DNA from: CAYLUN01 sp964386865
Lineage (GTDB): Bacteria; Verrucomicrobiota; Kiritimatiellia; RFP12; UBA1067
DNA length: 32,395 nt
Assembly: GCA_964386865.1 (NCBI GenBank)
Contig: CAYLUN010000065.1
Coordinates: 1 to 32,395, forward strand
Reading direction: 5' to 3'
Shown one piece after another: positions 16,090-23,790 of the stretch. Numbering within the stretch: the first letter of the stretch is position 1; the number at the start of each line of letters is the position of its first letter. Under the pieces are notes generated by a model. That model saw nothing but the letters and a program-made list of their open reading frames with translations, searched no databases and was not told where the DNA came from. Both the position numbers and the translations under genes were made by a program.

Positions 16090-17811
16090 CTACTCCCTCA
16101 TAATCTTCACGCCGTCCGGCGCTGAGATGTCGCTCATCACGCTGCCGTCCGCCTGGCGCTCATGCCGCACTTTGACGACGCCCTGCGGCGTCGGGAACGA
16201 GCCTGCGGCCCACTTCAGGTCGCCGAGGAAGGGCTTCACGCGCACGGTCTTGCATCCCACGTCAACAGGTTGGACGCCCAGCACATGGGCGATCAGCCAC
16301 GCGGCAGGCCCGGACGACCAGCCGTGGCACAGGCTGTGCCTGAACCCCTTGTAGCAGAACTCGCCGTAGTCGCCGTGGATGTCCTTCTTGCCCGCCACCG
16401 GCAGCTCGTCGATGCGGAAGGCGTTGTTGGTCCACACCACGTTGAAGTCCTCCCAGAAGCTGGTCGCGCCCATGTCGAGCATGCCGCCCCAGTAGTCGCG
16501 CACGGTGTCGATGCCGCGCTGAGTGTCGCCCGCCTTGGACATCGCCTCCAGCATGTAGTAGCCGTAGAAGGTCGAGACGCCCTGCACGCCGTTCTGGGCC
16601 AGCACCTGCGCGTTCATGGCCTTGGCATCGGAAAGCCCCGACAGCGCCAGCAGCGCCGCCGCTTGCTTGCTGCCTTCAGGCGCAGGCACGTATTGGCGCA
16701 GCCGCGCCGCGCCCGCCTTGCACTGCGCTTCCAGCTCTGCGTCGCCCAGCGCCGAGCCGAGCCGCGCCGCGTCCTCGAACGCCATCAGCATCAGCGCCTG
16801 CATGCCCGCGTCCACCGCCTTGCGGTTGTGCTGCGTCGGCCAGTCGAGGAACCCGCTCGGCAGCGCGCAGCGGTTCTCGGCGCTGATGTGCTTGACTAGG
16901 TTCGCGACCACAGCCTTGATGTAGTCGTGGTGGGTCTTGAGGTAGGCGAGGTCGCCCGTGTAGCGGTACCAGTCGTGCTGGCAGCGGAGCCACCAGAGCG
17001 TGTACGAAGGCATGCCGTTCATCCACTTCTCGGCGGGCGTGGTCTTGCGCATGTAGTCGAGCGAGGCGGGTAGCACGTCCTGCTTACCGAACACCGCCAT
17101 CAGCGACATCACCTCGGGGTGCATGTCGCCCATCCAGACCAGCCGGTCGCGCTTGATGCCGTCCCAGATGTACTCCTGGCAGCAGAGGTGCAGCGTGCGG
17201 GCCGCCGTTGTCCACACCTGATTCAGCCGCTCGTCGCTGCTGGCGAACGAGCCGAGCTGCGCCATGGGCCGCATCAGCGAGACCGCGCGAATCGACTCCA
17301 GGCTCAGAACGCCCTTGGAAACCAGGTCCACCCGCGCGAAGCGGAAGCCCGAGTTGCCGATCTCGCGCGTGCCCAGCCACGGCAAGTCGATCACGCCGTC
17401 GCGGATGGCGTGGTCGTTGCACGCGCCGCGCTCGCCCATCTCGGCCATGGCCTCGGCCACCGACTCGCCGAAGCGCACGCGCACCTTCACGTCCCTGCCG
17501 CTCGGGCCGCCCGACGCGAGCTGCACGCCGCCGTGCAGCTCCCTTCCGAAATCGACCAACACCGAGGCGGGCGCGCCCTTGTTCTCCAGCCGGCACCCGG
17601 AGCCCGCCAGGAAAACGCCCTCCGGCACCTGCCCGTGCTTCTCCTTGAGCAAGATCTCGGCGTTGGCCACCGACGACTGCTCGCCCTTCTCCGACACCCA
17701 CACCACGCGCGTCGGCATCACAAGCGTCCGCACGCGCGGATCCACTTGATCCGCCGCCATCGACCGAGCCGCCAGAACCACGCCCGCTAGTAAGAAAATG
17801 GTCGCCTTCAT
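16090..17811 (-). CDS. Exported GH78-like alpha-L-rhamnosidase-type hydrolase
   Basis: The 573-residue protein has a signal peptide (MKATIFLLAGVVLAARSMAA), a beta-sandwich region (about 75-190, DFGRELHGGVQL), and a six-hairpin (alpha/alpha)6 catalytic-type domain (about 190-500) of the GH78 rhamnosidase kind, then a short C-terminal beta domain. The motif WDGIKRDRLVWMGD (216-229) aligns with the GH78 active-site motif, but the position of the usual acid Glu (RDE) is Arg (R223). The later Glu of the WE pair is present (GATSFWE, E454). It may therefore act on another sugar, use a different acid, or be non-catalytic. It lies downstream of the sulfatase with its own promoter. A GGGGG run serves as ribosome-binding site. 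Confidence 0.82.
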   Translation of the reverse strand: MKATIFLLAGVVLAARSMAADQVDPRVRTLVMPTRVVWVSEKGEQSSVANAEILLKEKHGQVPEGVFLAGSGCRLENKGAPASVLVDFGRELHGGVQLASGGPSGRDVKVRVRFGESVAEAMAEMGERGACNDHAIRDGVIDLPWLGTREIGNSGFRFARVDLVSKGVLSLESIRAVSLMRPMAQLGSFASSDERLNQVWTTAARTLHLCCQEYIWDGIKRDRLVWMGDMHPEVMSLMAVFGKQDVLPASLDYMRKTTPAEKWMNGMPSYTLWWLRCQHDWYRYTGDLAYLKTHHDYIKAVVANLVKHISAENRCALPSGFLDWPTQHNRKAVDAGMQALMLMAFEDAARLGSALGDAELEAQCKAGAARLRQYVPAPEGSKQAAALLALSGLSDAKAMNAQVLAQNGVQGVSTFYGYYMLEAMSKAGDTQRGIDTVRDYWGGMLDMGATSFWEDFNVVWTNNAFRIDELPVAGKKDIHGDYGEFCYKGFRHSLCHGWSSGPAAWLIAHVLGVQPVDVGCKTVRVKPFLGDLKWAAGSFPTPQGVVKVRHERQADGSVMSDISAPDGVKIMRE

Positions 17812-17835
17812 TTCTCGCCCCCTTTTTTGCGCCGT

Positions 17836-17863
17836 AGTATAGAAGTCGAAAGAGCGCAGACAA
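17836..17863 (-). promoter_or_regulatory. Sigma70-like promoter for the GH78-like gene
   Basis: On the minus strand TTGTCT (17858-17863), 16 bases, then TATACT (17836-17841, 5 of 6 to consensus). The transcript would begin near 17829, so the 5-prime leader is under 20 bases and consists mainly of the G-rich ribosome-binding site AAGGGGGCGAG. Confidence 0.5.
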
Positions 17864-17917
17864 CAACGAGTGGCATCCTTGCCAAGGAACGCCGCTCTCC
17901 AAACAGACTGAACCCGC

Positions 17918-19615
17918 TCATCGACGCCTCACAGACGCGTAGTACGCCCCGCACAGGTCTTGGCCCGCGGCGTCCTGGAACCAGGCACGCAGCTCCGTTT
18001 TCACGCCGCCCTTGAGCGTCACGCGCAACGTGACGGACTTCGCGCCGGGCGCGGCCTCGGCGGATGCCGCCTGCCCGCCCACCGTCAGCTTCGCGCGGGC
18101 AATGGGGAACGCCTGGCCCTGCTCGGCCGCCTGCAGCGGCAGATCCAGCGACGCGGGCCAGCGGCGCAGCGTGATCTCGTAGTCGCCGTCCTGCTCGACA
18201 AACACGACCCACGGGCTGCCCTGCGGCCCGCCCTCGCCCTTGCGGACGTGCCCGGCGTTGTCGCAGTAGACTTTGATCCAGTCCGAGCACGACAGCTCGG
18301 CCGGATTCTCCTGATTGGAGCCGATGCTGAGCGGCTGGTACTCGCGCAGGCCCGGCTCGACCTTCGCCCACCACGTCTCGTAGTGTGCCCGCATCTTCGC
18401 CACCACGTCGGAGTGTTGCGCGGCCACGTCATGGGTTTGACCCGGGTCGGCCTTGATGTCGAAAAGCTCCTTGCCGTTGACCAGCCGCCACTGGTTCCAA
18501 ATGACTGCGGCGTAGAGGAACGGCTCGGGGTTCTCATCCTGCTGGACGACCAGCATACGGTCCGGCAACGCGCCGGAGCCGCTCAGCAGCCCCGCCAGAC
18601 TCAACCCGTCAAAGGTGGCGGCAGCCGGCTTTTGGAGCGCGCAGAGGTCGACCAGCGTCGGAAGGAGGTCCGTGTTGCTGGCCGGCGTGGCGATGTCGCG
18701 CGGCGCGCCGAACTTGCCCGCAGGCCAGCGCACGAAACAGGGCACGCGGTGGCCGCCTTCATATGGCGTACTCTTCATGCCGCGCATCCCGGCGTTGAAG
18801 AGCTTCACGCCGCCGGTGCCGCCGTTGTCGGTCATGTAGATCAGGATGGTGTTGTCGCGCAGGCCGGACTCGCGCAGGAACGCATCGAGCTTGCCCACGT
18901 TCTCGTCGAGGTTGGCCAGCATGCCGAAGAAGGCGGCCGGCTGGCCAGGCTTGCGGTAGAGGTCTGCATATTTGTCCGGCACCTGCATCGGGCCATGCGG
19001 CACGTTCGTGGGCAGGTAGCAGAAAAACGGCTCGCCCTTGGCCTTGCGCTCCTTCATCCACGCCATCGCGCGCTCGAACCAGTGGTCGGTGCAGTAGCCC
19101 GCGAACGGCTTGCGCACGCCGTTGTGCAGATAGGTGCCGTCGGAGTACGTGTTGGCAAACTCGGGCGCGGAGAAGCTCAGGCCCCAGCCGAGGAAATAAC
19201 AGCACTCCTGAAACCCGCGGTCCATCGGCCGGTACGGGTAGTTGTCGCCCAGGTGCCACTTGCCGAACAGGCCCGTGCGGTAACCGCCGGCCGCGAAGAT
19301 CTCCGGCAGGGTCGGCAGACCGCGCCGCAGCACCGCCCGGCCCGCCGTCACCGAGGTCGCCCCGTTGTGGAGCGCGTCCAGCCCGGTCATCAGTTGGCCG
19401 CGGGTCGGCGTGCACTTAGGCGTCACGTGGAAATCCGTGAGCCGGACAGACTCATCGTGCAGGCGGTCGAGGTTCGGCGTCTTCAGAACCGGGTTGCCGT
19501 GGCACGACAGATCGCCGTAGCCCTGATCGTCCGTGAGCAGGATGATGACGTTGGGCTTCTCCGCATGGGCCAGAGCCGCCAGCGCGGCCATAAGAACTAG
19601 ACAGGACACTTTCAT
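17918..19615 (-). CDS. Secreted sulfatase, formylglycine type
   Basis: Sulfatases remove sulfate esters, here probably from a sulfated polysaccharide. The 565-residue protein has a short signal peptide (MKVSCLVLMAALAALAHA), the metal-binding LLTDDQGYGD (26-35), and the Cys-type activation motif CTPTR (68-72), whose cysteine is converted to formylglycine by a separate enzyme not seen here. GKWHLGD, HGPMQ and TDNGGTGG complete the active site. After about residue 430 comes an extra C-terminal region (to 565) of beta character, which may bind carbohydrate. GGAGG lies about 9 bases before the ATG. It starts 31 bases after the di-haem gene and is probably in the same operon. The exact substrate cannot be told. 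Confidence 0.95.
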   Translation of the reverse strand: MKVSCLVLMAALAALAHAEKPNVIILLTDDQGYGDLSCHGNPVLKTPNLDRLHDESVRLTDFHVTPKCTPTRGQLMTGLDALHNGATSVTAGRAVLRRGLPTLPEIFAAGGYRTGLFGKWHLGDNYPYRPMDRGFQECCYFLGWGLSFSAPEFANTYSDGTYLHNGVRKPFAGYCTDHWFERAMAWMKERKAKGEPFFCYLPTNVPHGPMQVPDKYADLYRKPGQPAAFFGMLANLDENVGKLDAFLRESGLRDNTILIYMTDNGGTGGVKLFNAGMRGMKSTPYEGGHRVPCFVRWPAGKFGAPRDIATPASNTDLLPTLVDLCALQKPAAATFDGLSLAGLLSGSGALPDRMLVVQQDENPEPFLYAAVIWNQWRLVNGKELFDIKADPGQTHDVAAQHSDVVAKMRAHYETWWAKVEPGLREYQPLSIGSNQENPAELSCSDWIKVYCDNAGHVRKGEGGPQGSPWVVFVEQDGDYEITLRRWPASLDLPLQAAEQGQAFPIARAKLTVGGQAASAEAAPGAKSVTLRVTLKGGVKTELRAWFQDAAGQDLCGAYYASVRRR

Positions 19616-19646
19616 GACGTTTTTCCTCCGCTGCGGGCCGAGCCCA

Positions 19647-22600
19647 TCACCGCAGCCCTTTGGCGACCCGTTCGCCCAGCGCCGGGACTTCGCGCGGCGG
19701 CCCCCACGGCTCGGGCCATTCGTACGACGTCCAGACGTTCTCGCGCCCGTCCGGCAGCCGCTTGTTGAACATCTGGCCCGTGTAGGGAATGTTGGCGTCC
19801 ACCCACGTGACCAGCGACAGCCACTCGCGCGGGGAGAGCGTCACCTGCTTGTGCCCCTTGCGCAGCGCCAGCGTCAGGCGGCTGACGTGCGAGCCGTACT
19901 GCTTGGGCTTCGTGACCGCGCCGTCCAGATTCACCGACGAGCAGACCACCAAGTTGTTTGTGCGGATCGCAAGGAAGGCCTTGCCCGCCGAAAAATCGAA
20001 GCTGCCCTTGGGCGCCGCGCCGCCGTGGCAGCCCGCACAGTGCTTGGTGAGGATCGGCTGGATGTCACTCTCGAATTCGATCGGCCGCGCAGCGCCCCAC
20101 TCCGGCGGCACGGGCTCGCTCGGCGCGCGCGCGAGCGCGCTGCCGCGGCGCTCGACCTCGGTGTTCAAGCGCGTCTCGTGGCAGCCGTTGCAGCTCCGGC
20201 GCTCGCCGGGCGCGAAGGACACGCTCGAGCGCATGCGCTGCACCTCCATGTAGTTCTCGTCGAGCGCCTGAAAGTAGACCGAGGCGCTGTCCGCGATCGG
20301 CACCTTGAAGTGCGCCGAGCCGTCAGCCTCGACCGGCACGATGCCGATCACGCGCACCGGGCACCAGCGCGTCGCCCGCTTATCCTGATTGGTCCAGCCC
20401 GACACCCAGCGCTTCACCCCTTCGCGCGGCACGATCGGCCACGGCAGCGCCTCGGCGATGCGGATGTGCTTGATCGTCCCGCGCTCAACGCCCGCCATGC
20501 CTTGGTACACGTCGGGGATCAGGCACACCGCGTGGTTCTGGGTGCGGTCGGTCGTGTCGGTCAACACCGGCGGGCGCGGGCGGGCCTTGAGCGGACGCGC
20601 CCCGTACGCGCCCATCCAGGGGTCGCGGTAGAGCAGCTCTTTGTTGCCGTAGGCGTCGAGGAGATAGACGCCGTAGCCGTTGGAATCCACGTCGGCCGCC
20701 TCGTTCCTGTAGCGCGCCGCCCGCGGGCTGGCAAAGGCATAGGAGGCCAGGAAGCAGGTCGGCGAAAGCGCCAGCGGGTCGGTGTAGAAGCCGGGCGGAT
20801 CCTGGCGGCCGCCTTCGGCGATGGGCCGGCCCGGCACGCGGCCCTCATGCACGCGCAGGCCTTGCGTCAGAACTTCGACGCCCTCGGGGCTGTTCACGCC
20901 CTTGGCCGGGTTGAGCACAACCAGGGGCCCCTGCGGCAGGCTGTGGTGCCCGGTCGCCACGGCCAGCAACCGCGTGCCGTCGCCCAGACTGCCCGCCAGC
21001 CGCACGCCGTAAGGCTGCGCCAGGTGCTGCTTGAAGAGCGCGTCCGCCATGGTGCCGTCGGGCTTGACAGTCCACACGGCGTGAACCTCCATGAAGTTGC
21101 GTTCCTGATACTCCCAGCGCAGGTAGGCGATGAGCCCGTTCGACAGCACGCGCGGGTGCATGTCGATGTCTTTGTGGTTCAGCAGCCGGAGTATCCGCTT
21201 GCGGTCGGGCGTAAGCTGGTACAGGTTCAGGTCGGTGAGGTCGTTGTTGACCGAGTCGCACGAGGGCGAATGCGCGGACCGGTCGGACGAGAAGACGATC
21301 GCGCCACCCGGCGTGTAGACCGGCTCGATGTCGCTCCAGTAGTTGTGGTCGGTGAGCGCCGTCACGCCGCGGCCCTTCAAGGCGATCTCGTAAAGGTGCG
21401 GCGGCTCCAGCGTCTCGCGCAGCTCGTGCGCGTAGCAGGCGTTGTCCGGGCCGGCCTCGGGCCAGCGCGTCGGATACGGCGGCGGCCAGAGCGGCTGGGG
21501 CGCGAAGCTGAAGACCGCCCGGTCGCCGTCATACCACAGGTCCACGCCCTGCAGGTGCCCGGGCCCGAGCGTGCCCTGCAGCAGCGGCTCCGCCGCCCCG
21601 CCCTCGACCGCGACCGCCTGCAGGTCTCCGCCGGGCTTGTAGGACCACGACGTGTGCACGCCGCACACGTTCGGCTTGTAGTGGAAGCCGTAGCGCGTGT
21701 AGAGCAGGAGCGAGGCGAAATCGACCGCCGGATGGGACAGCGCGGCGGGGCGCCACGCGCGGCGCGCCTCCAGCCACAGGCGGCGGCACGCCGGCAGGTC
21801 GGCCGCGGCCATCTGCGCGTGCAGACCCGCGACCGCCTCCGCCGCGCGGCTGACGCACGCCAGCCGCGCCGGGTCGCGGGCGAGCGCCTCCCTCATCGGC
21901 CGCGCGCGCGCCAGCAGCGCGCCGACCTCGTCGCGCAGGGCCCCGCAGGAAAAGAGCTTTTGCTCGGCGGCCGCGTGGCGCACCCAGTCGTAGGCCACGC
22001 GCTCCTCACGCGAGCGCTCGGCCCACCGTTTGGCCCACGGGGCGGCGAGCGTCGCATCCCACAGCGCCCGGTCGCCATTGTTGGTCTGGCCCACGACCTG
22101 CGAGACGGCCCAGTCCGCCAACGCCCGCACGACGACGTCGCCGTGCTCCAGCCAGGCCGCTGCCTGGGCAAACTGCGCCCCGCTCATCCGCCCGTCCTTC
22201 GCCAGCCGCTCGGCCAGCCACGCCCGCCGCACGTCGTCGGTGGCCGGGTCGTTCCACACGGCGTCCACCTTGGCGAAGGCCTCGACCTCGAAGATCCGGC
22301 CGTACGCGTTGCCGTTCCGCTCGCCCTTCGTGATCCAGAGCCGCACATGTCGGGCGGCGACGGGCGCGAAGTCGTGCCGGGTGAACGCCAGCGCGTTGCC
22401 GACTACGGGCGGAACCAGATCCTCCCAAGGCCCGTCGGCCGACTCGCCGCGCTGGACCTGAAAATCCGCCGTGGCCTCCGCGCCCTTCTCGTGGCGGACA
22501 GCGACCGCATGCAGGACGCGGTCGCAGCCGAGATCGAGCGTCAGCCAGAACGGCGCACGCTGCCCTTCGGCCGAGTTCCACTTGTCGGTTTCGCGGGCAT

Positions 22601-22781
22601 GCCACCGGCCGTCAGCGACGTTATCCGCGCGGTACGCGTCGCCATATTCGGACGAGGCGCGCGCCCGCGCCCCCCACTCGCGCGCGGCCACGTTGACCTC
22701 GTCGGCCCCGCATTGGGCAAGCGCCCGGCAGACGCAACACCCGACGGCCCACAGCGCGACCCCAACCCTTGTGCTGACCAT
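19647..22781 (-). CDS. Exported multidomain di-haem protein (discoidin-like, HZSA-like and cytochrome c regions)
   Basis: The 1044-residue protein starts with a signal peptide (MVSTRVGVALWAVGCCVCRALAQ). Residues about 30-170 look like an F5/8-type C (discoidin) sugar-binding domain (ADNVADGRWHARETDKWNS, FWLTLDLG). The middle (about 450-800) has beta-propeller/TolB-like stretches (GAIVFSSDRS, LSNGLIAYLRW) and resembles the domain named after hydrazine synthase alpha subunit, common in PVC bacteria. Two c-type haem motifs follow: CNGCH at 864-868 and CAGCH at 915-919. I chose the ATG at 22781 because the signal peptide starts there and GGAGG lies 8 bases upstream. Hydrazine chemistry is not implied; a redox or sugar-binding role next to a sulfatase is more likely. 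Confidence 0.85.
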   Translation of the reverse strand: MVSTRVGVALWAVGCCVCRALAQCGADEVNVAAREWGARARASSEYGDAYRADNVADGRWHARETDKWNSAEGQRAPFWLTLDLGCDRVLHAVAVRHEKGAEATADFQVQRGESADGPWEDLVPPVVGNALAFTRHDFAPVAARHVRLWITKGERNGNAYGRIFEVEAFAKVDAVWNDPATDDVRRAWLAERLAKDGRMSGAQFAQAAAWLEHGDVVVRALADWAVSQVVGQTNNGDRALWDATLAAPWAKRWAERSREERVAYDWVRHAAAEQKLFSCGALRDEVGALLARARPMREALARDPARLACVSRAAEAVAGLHAQMAAADLPACRRLWLEARRAWRPAALSHPAVDFASLLLYTRYGFHYKPNVCGVHTSWSYKPGGDLQAVAVEGGAAEPLLQGTLGPGHLQGVDLWYDGDRAVFSFAPQPLWPPPYPTRWPEAGPDNACYAHELRETLEPPHLYEIALKGRGVTALTDHNYWSDIEPVYTPGGAIVFSSDRSAHSPSCDSVNNDLTDLNLYQLTPDRKRILRLLNHKDIDMHPRVLSNGLIAYLRWEYQERNFMEVHAVWTVKPDGTMADALFKQHLAQPYGVRLAGSLGDGTRLLAVATGHHSLPQGPLVVLNPAKGVNSPEGVEVLTQGLRVHEGRVPGRPIAEGGRQDPPGFYTDPLALSPTCFLASYAFASPRAARYRNEAADVDSNGYGVYLLDAYGNKELLYRDPWMGAYGARPLKARPRPPVLTDTTDRTQNHAVCLIPDVYQGMAGVERGTIKHIRIAEALPWPIVPREGVKRWVSGWTNQDKRATRWCPVRVIGIVPVEADGSAHFKVPIADSASVYFQALDENYMEVQRMRSSVSFAPGERRSCNGCHETRLNTEVERRGSALARAPSEPVPPEWGAARPIEFESDIQPILTKHCAGCHGGAAPKGSFDFSAGKAFLAIRTNNLVVCSSVNLDGAVTKPKQYGSHVSRLTLALRKGHKQVTLSPREWLSLVTWVDANIPYTGQMFNKRLPDGRENVWTSYEWPEPWGPPREVPALGERVAKGLR

Positions 22782-22817
22782 GCCCTGTCCCTCCGCTCCC
22801 TCCCGGCCATACGCTGG

Positions 22818-22846
22818 ATCATCCCATTTTCGTGGCAACCGGGCAA
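22818..22846 (-). promoter_or_regulatory. Possible promoter for the di-haem gene and sulfatase
   Basis: On the minus strand TTGCCC (22841-22846), 17 bases, then GATGAT (22818-22823), each 4 of 6 to consensus. It would give a leader of about 30 bases. Confidence 0.35.
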
Positions 22847-22878
22847 GCGGTTTCGCCGGGCGGCTGCCAAATAGGTCC

Positions 22879-22908
22879 TTGGTTTTGGGTCACGGGCTTT
22901 GCTATACT
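22879..22908 (+). promoter_or_regulatory. Sigma70-like promoter for kduI
   Basis: TTGGTT (22879-22884), 18 bases, then TATACT (22903-22908). The transcript would start near 22915, about 40 bases before the kduI ATG. With the opposite candidate at 22818-22846 it forms a divergent control region between the two glycan-use arms. Confidence 0.5.
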
Positions 22909-22954
22909 CTCAGACACTGACTAACCCCGTCGGGTTGACAGCCAAGGAGAGTGT

Positions 22955-23785
22955 ATGCGAACGATTGAAGCCGCCGACCGGCATTCGTACCGTCGGATGA
23001 CGACGGATGAGCTGCGCAAGGGTTTTGTCGTGGAGAATCTCTTTCAGCCGGGCAAGCTGGAGCTGATCTACACGAATGTCGACCGGGCGGTCATAGGAGG
23101 GATCGTGCCGACCACGGAGCCGCTCGAGCTCAAGGGCGGACGCGAGATGGCCTGCACCTACTTCTGCGAGCGCCGCGAGGCCGGCATCATCAACCTCGGC
23201 GCGCCGGGAACCGTCGTGGTCGACGGGACGTCTTACGAGATGGCCCCGCGCGAATGCCTCTATATCCGCCGCGGCAGCCGGGGCATCCTTTTCTCCAGCG
23301 CCAACCCGGAGAAGCCGGCCCAGTTCTACCTCGTCTCCTATCCGGCCCACGCCGACTACCCGACGACCAAGGCCAGCCTGAAGGACGCCAACCGGCTCGA
23401 GCTCGGCTCGGCGGCGGAGTCCAACCGCCGCACGATTCACCAGTACATCCGGCCGGGCTTCATCAAGAGCTGCCAGCTGGTGATGGGTTTCACGGAACTG
23501 CACGAGGGCAGCGTGTGGAACTCCTTCCCGCCGCACACGCATGACCGCCGCACGGAGGTCTACTGCTATTTCGACCTGCCGGCCAGCGGCGCGGTCATGC
23601 ACATGCTCGGCGCGCCGGATGAGACGCGCCACGTGACCCTTCGAGAGAAGCAAGCCGTTCTCTCTCCCGCCTGGTCGGTGCACTGCGGCGCCGGCACCGG
23701 CAACTATGCCTTTGTCTGGGCCATGGGCGGCGAGAACCAAGAGTTCGACGACATGGACAAGTGCGACCTCGCCAAGCTCCGCTGA
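22955..23785 (+). CDS. kduI: 5-keto 4-deoxyuronate isomerase (4-deoxy-L-threo-5-hexosulose-uronate ketol-isomerase)
   Basis: KduI converts 5-keto-4-deoxyuronate, the product of uronate lyases, to 2,5-diketo-3-deoxygluconate on the way to KDG. The 276-residue protein has the family length, and the cupin zinc ligands are visible: H194 and H196 in PPHTHDRRTE, E201, and H243 in SVHCGAG. AAGGAG lies 5 bases before the ATG. The next gene begins 5 bases after the stop, so they form an operon. KduI next to hydrolases implies use of pectin-like or other uronate-containing glycans; kduD and KDG kinase genes are not in the window. Confidence 0.97.
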   Translation: MRTIEAADRHSYRRMTTDELRKGFVVENLFQPGKLELIYTNVDRAVIGGIVPTTEPLELKGGREMACTYFCERREAGIINLGAPGTVVVDGTSYEMAPRECLYIRRGSRGILFSSANPEKPAQFYLVSYPAHADYPTTKASLKDANRLELGSAAESNRRTIHQYIRPGFIKSCQLVMGFTELHEGSVWNSFPPHTHDRRTEVYCYFDLPASGAVMHMLGAPDETRHVTLREKQAVLSPAWSVHCGAGTGNYAFVWAMGGENQEFDDMDKCDLAKLR

Positions 23786-23790
23786 GCCCC

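Noticed and set aside
19647..22781. Hydrazine synthase (anammox) as function of the di-haem protein
   Set aside because: Only the middle region is reminiscent of the domain; the other subunits and haem content of hydrazine synthase are absent, and the neighbours are glycan genes.
19533..22874. 1113-codon plus-strand frame opposite the di-haem gene
   Set aside because: Composition is Arg/His/Val-rich without motifs. The minus-strand frame has a signal peptide and two CxxCH motifs, so this one is a shadow.
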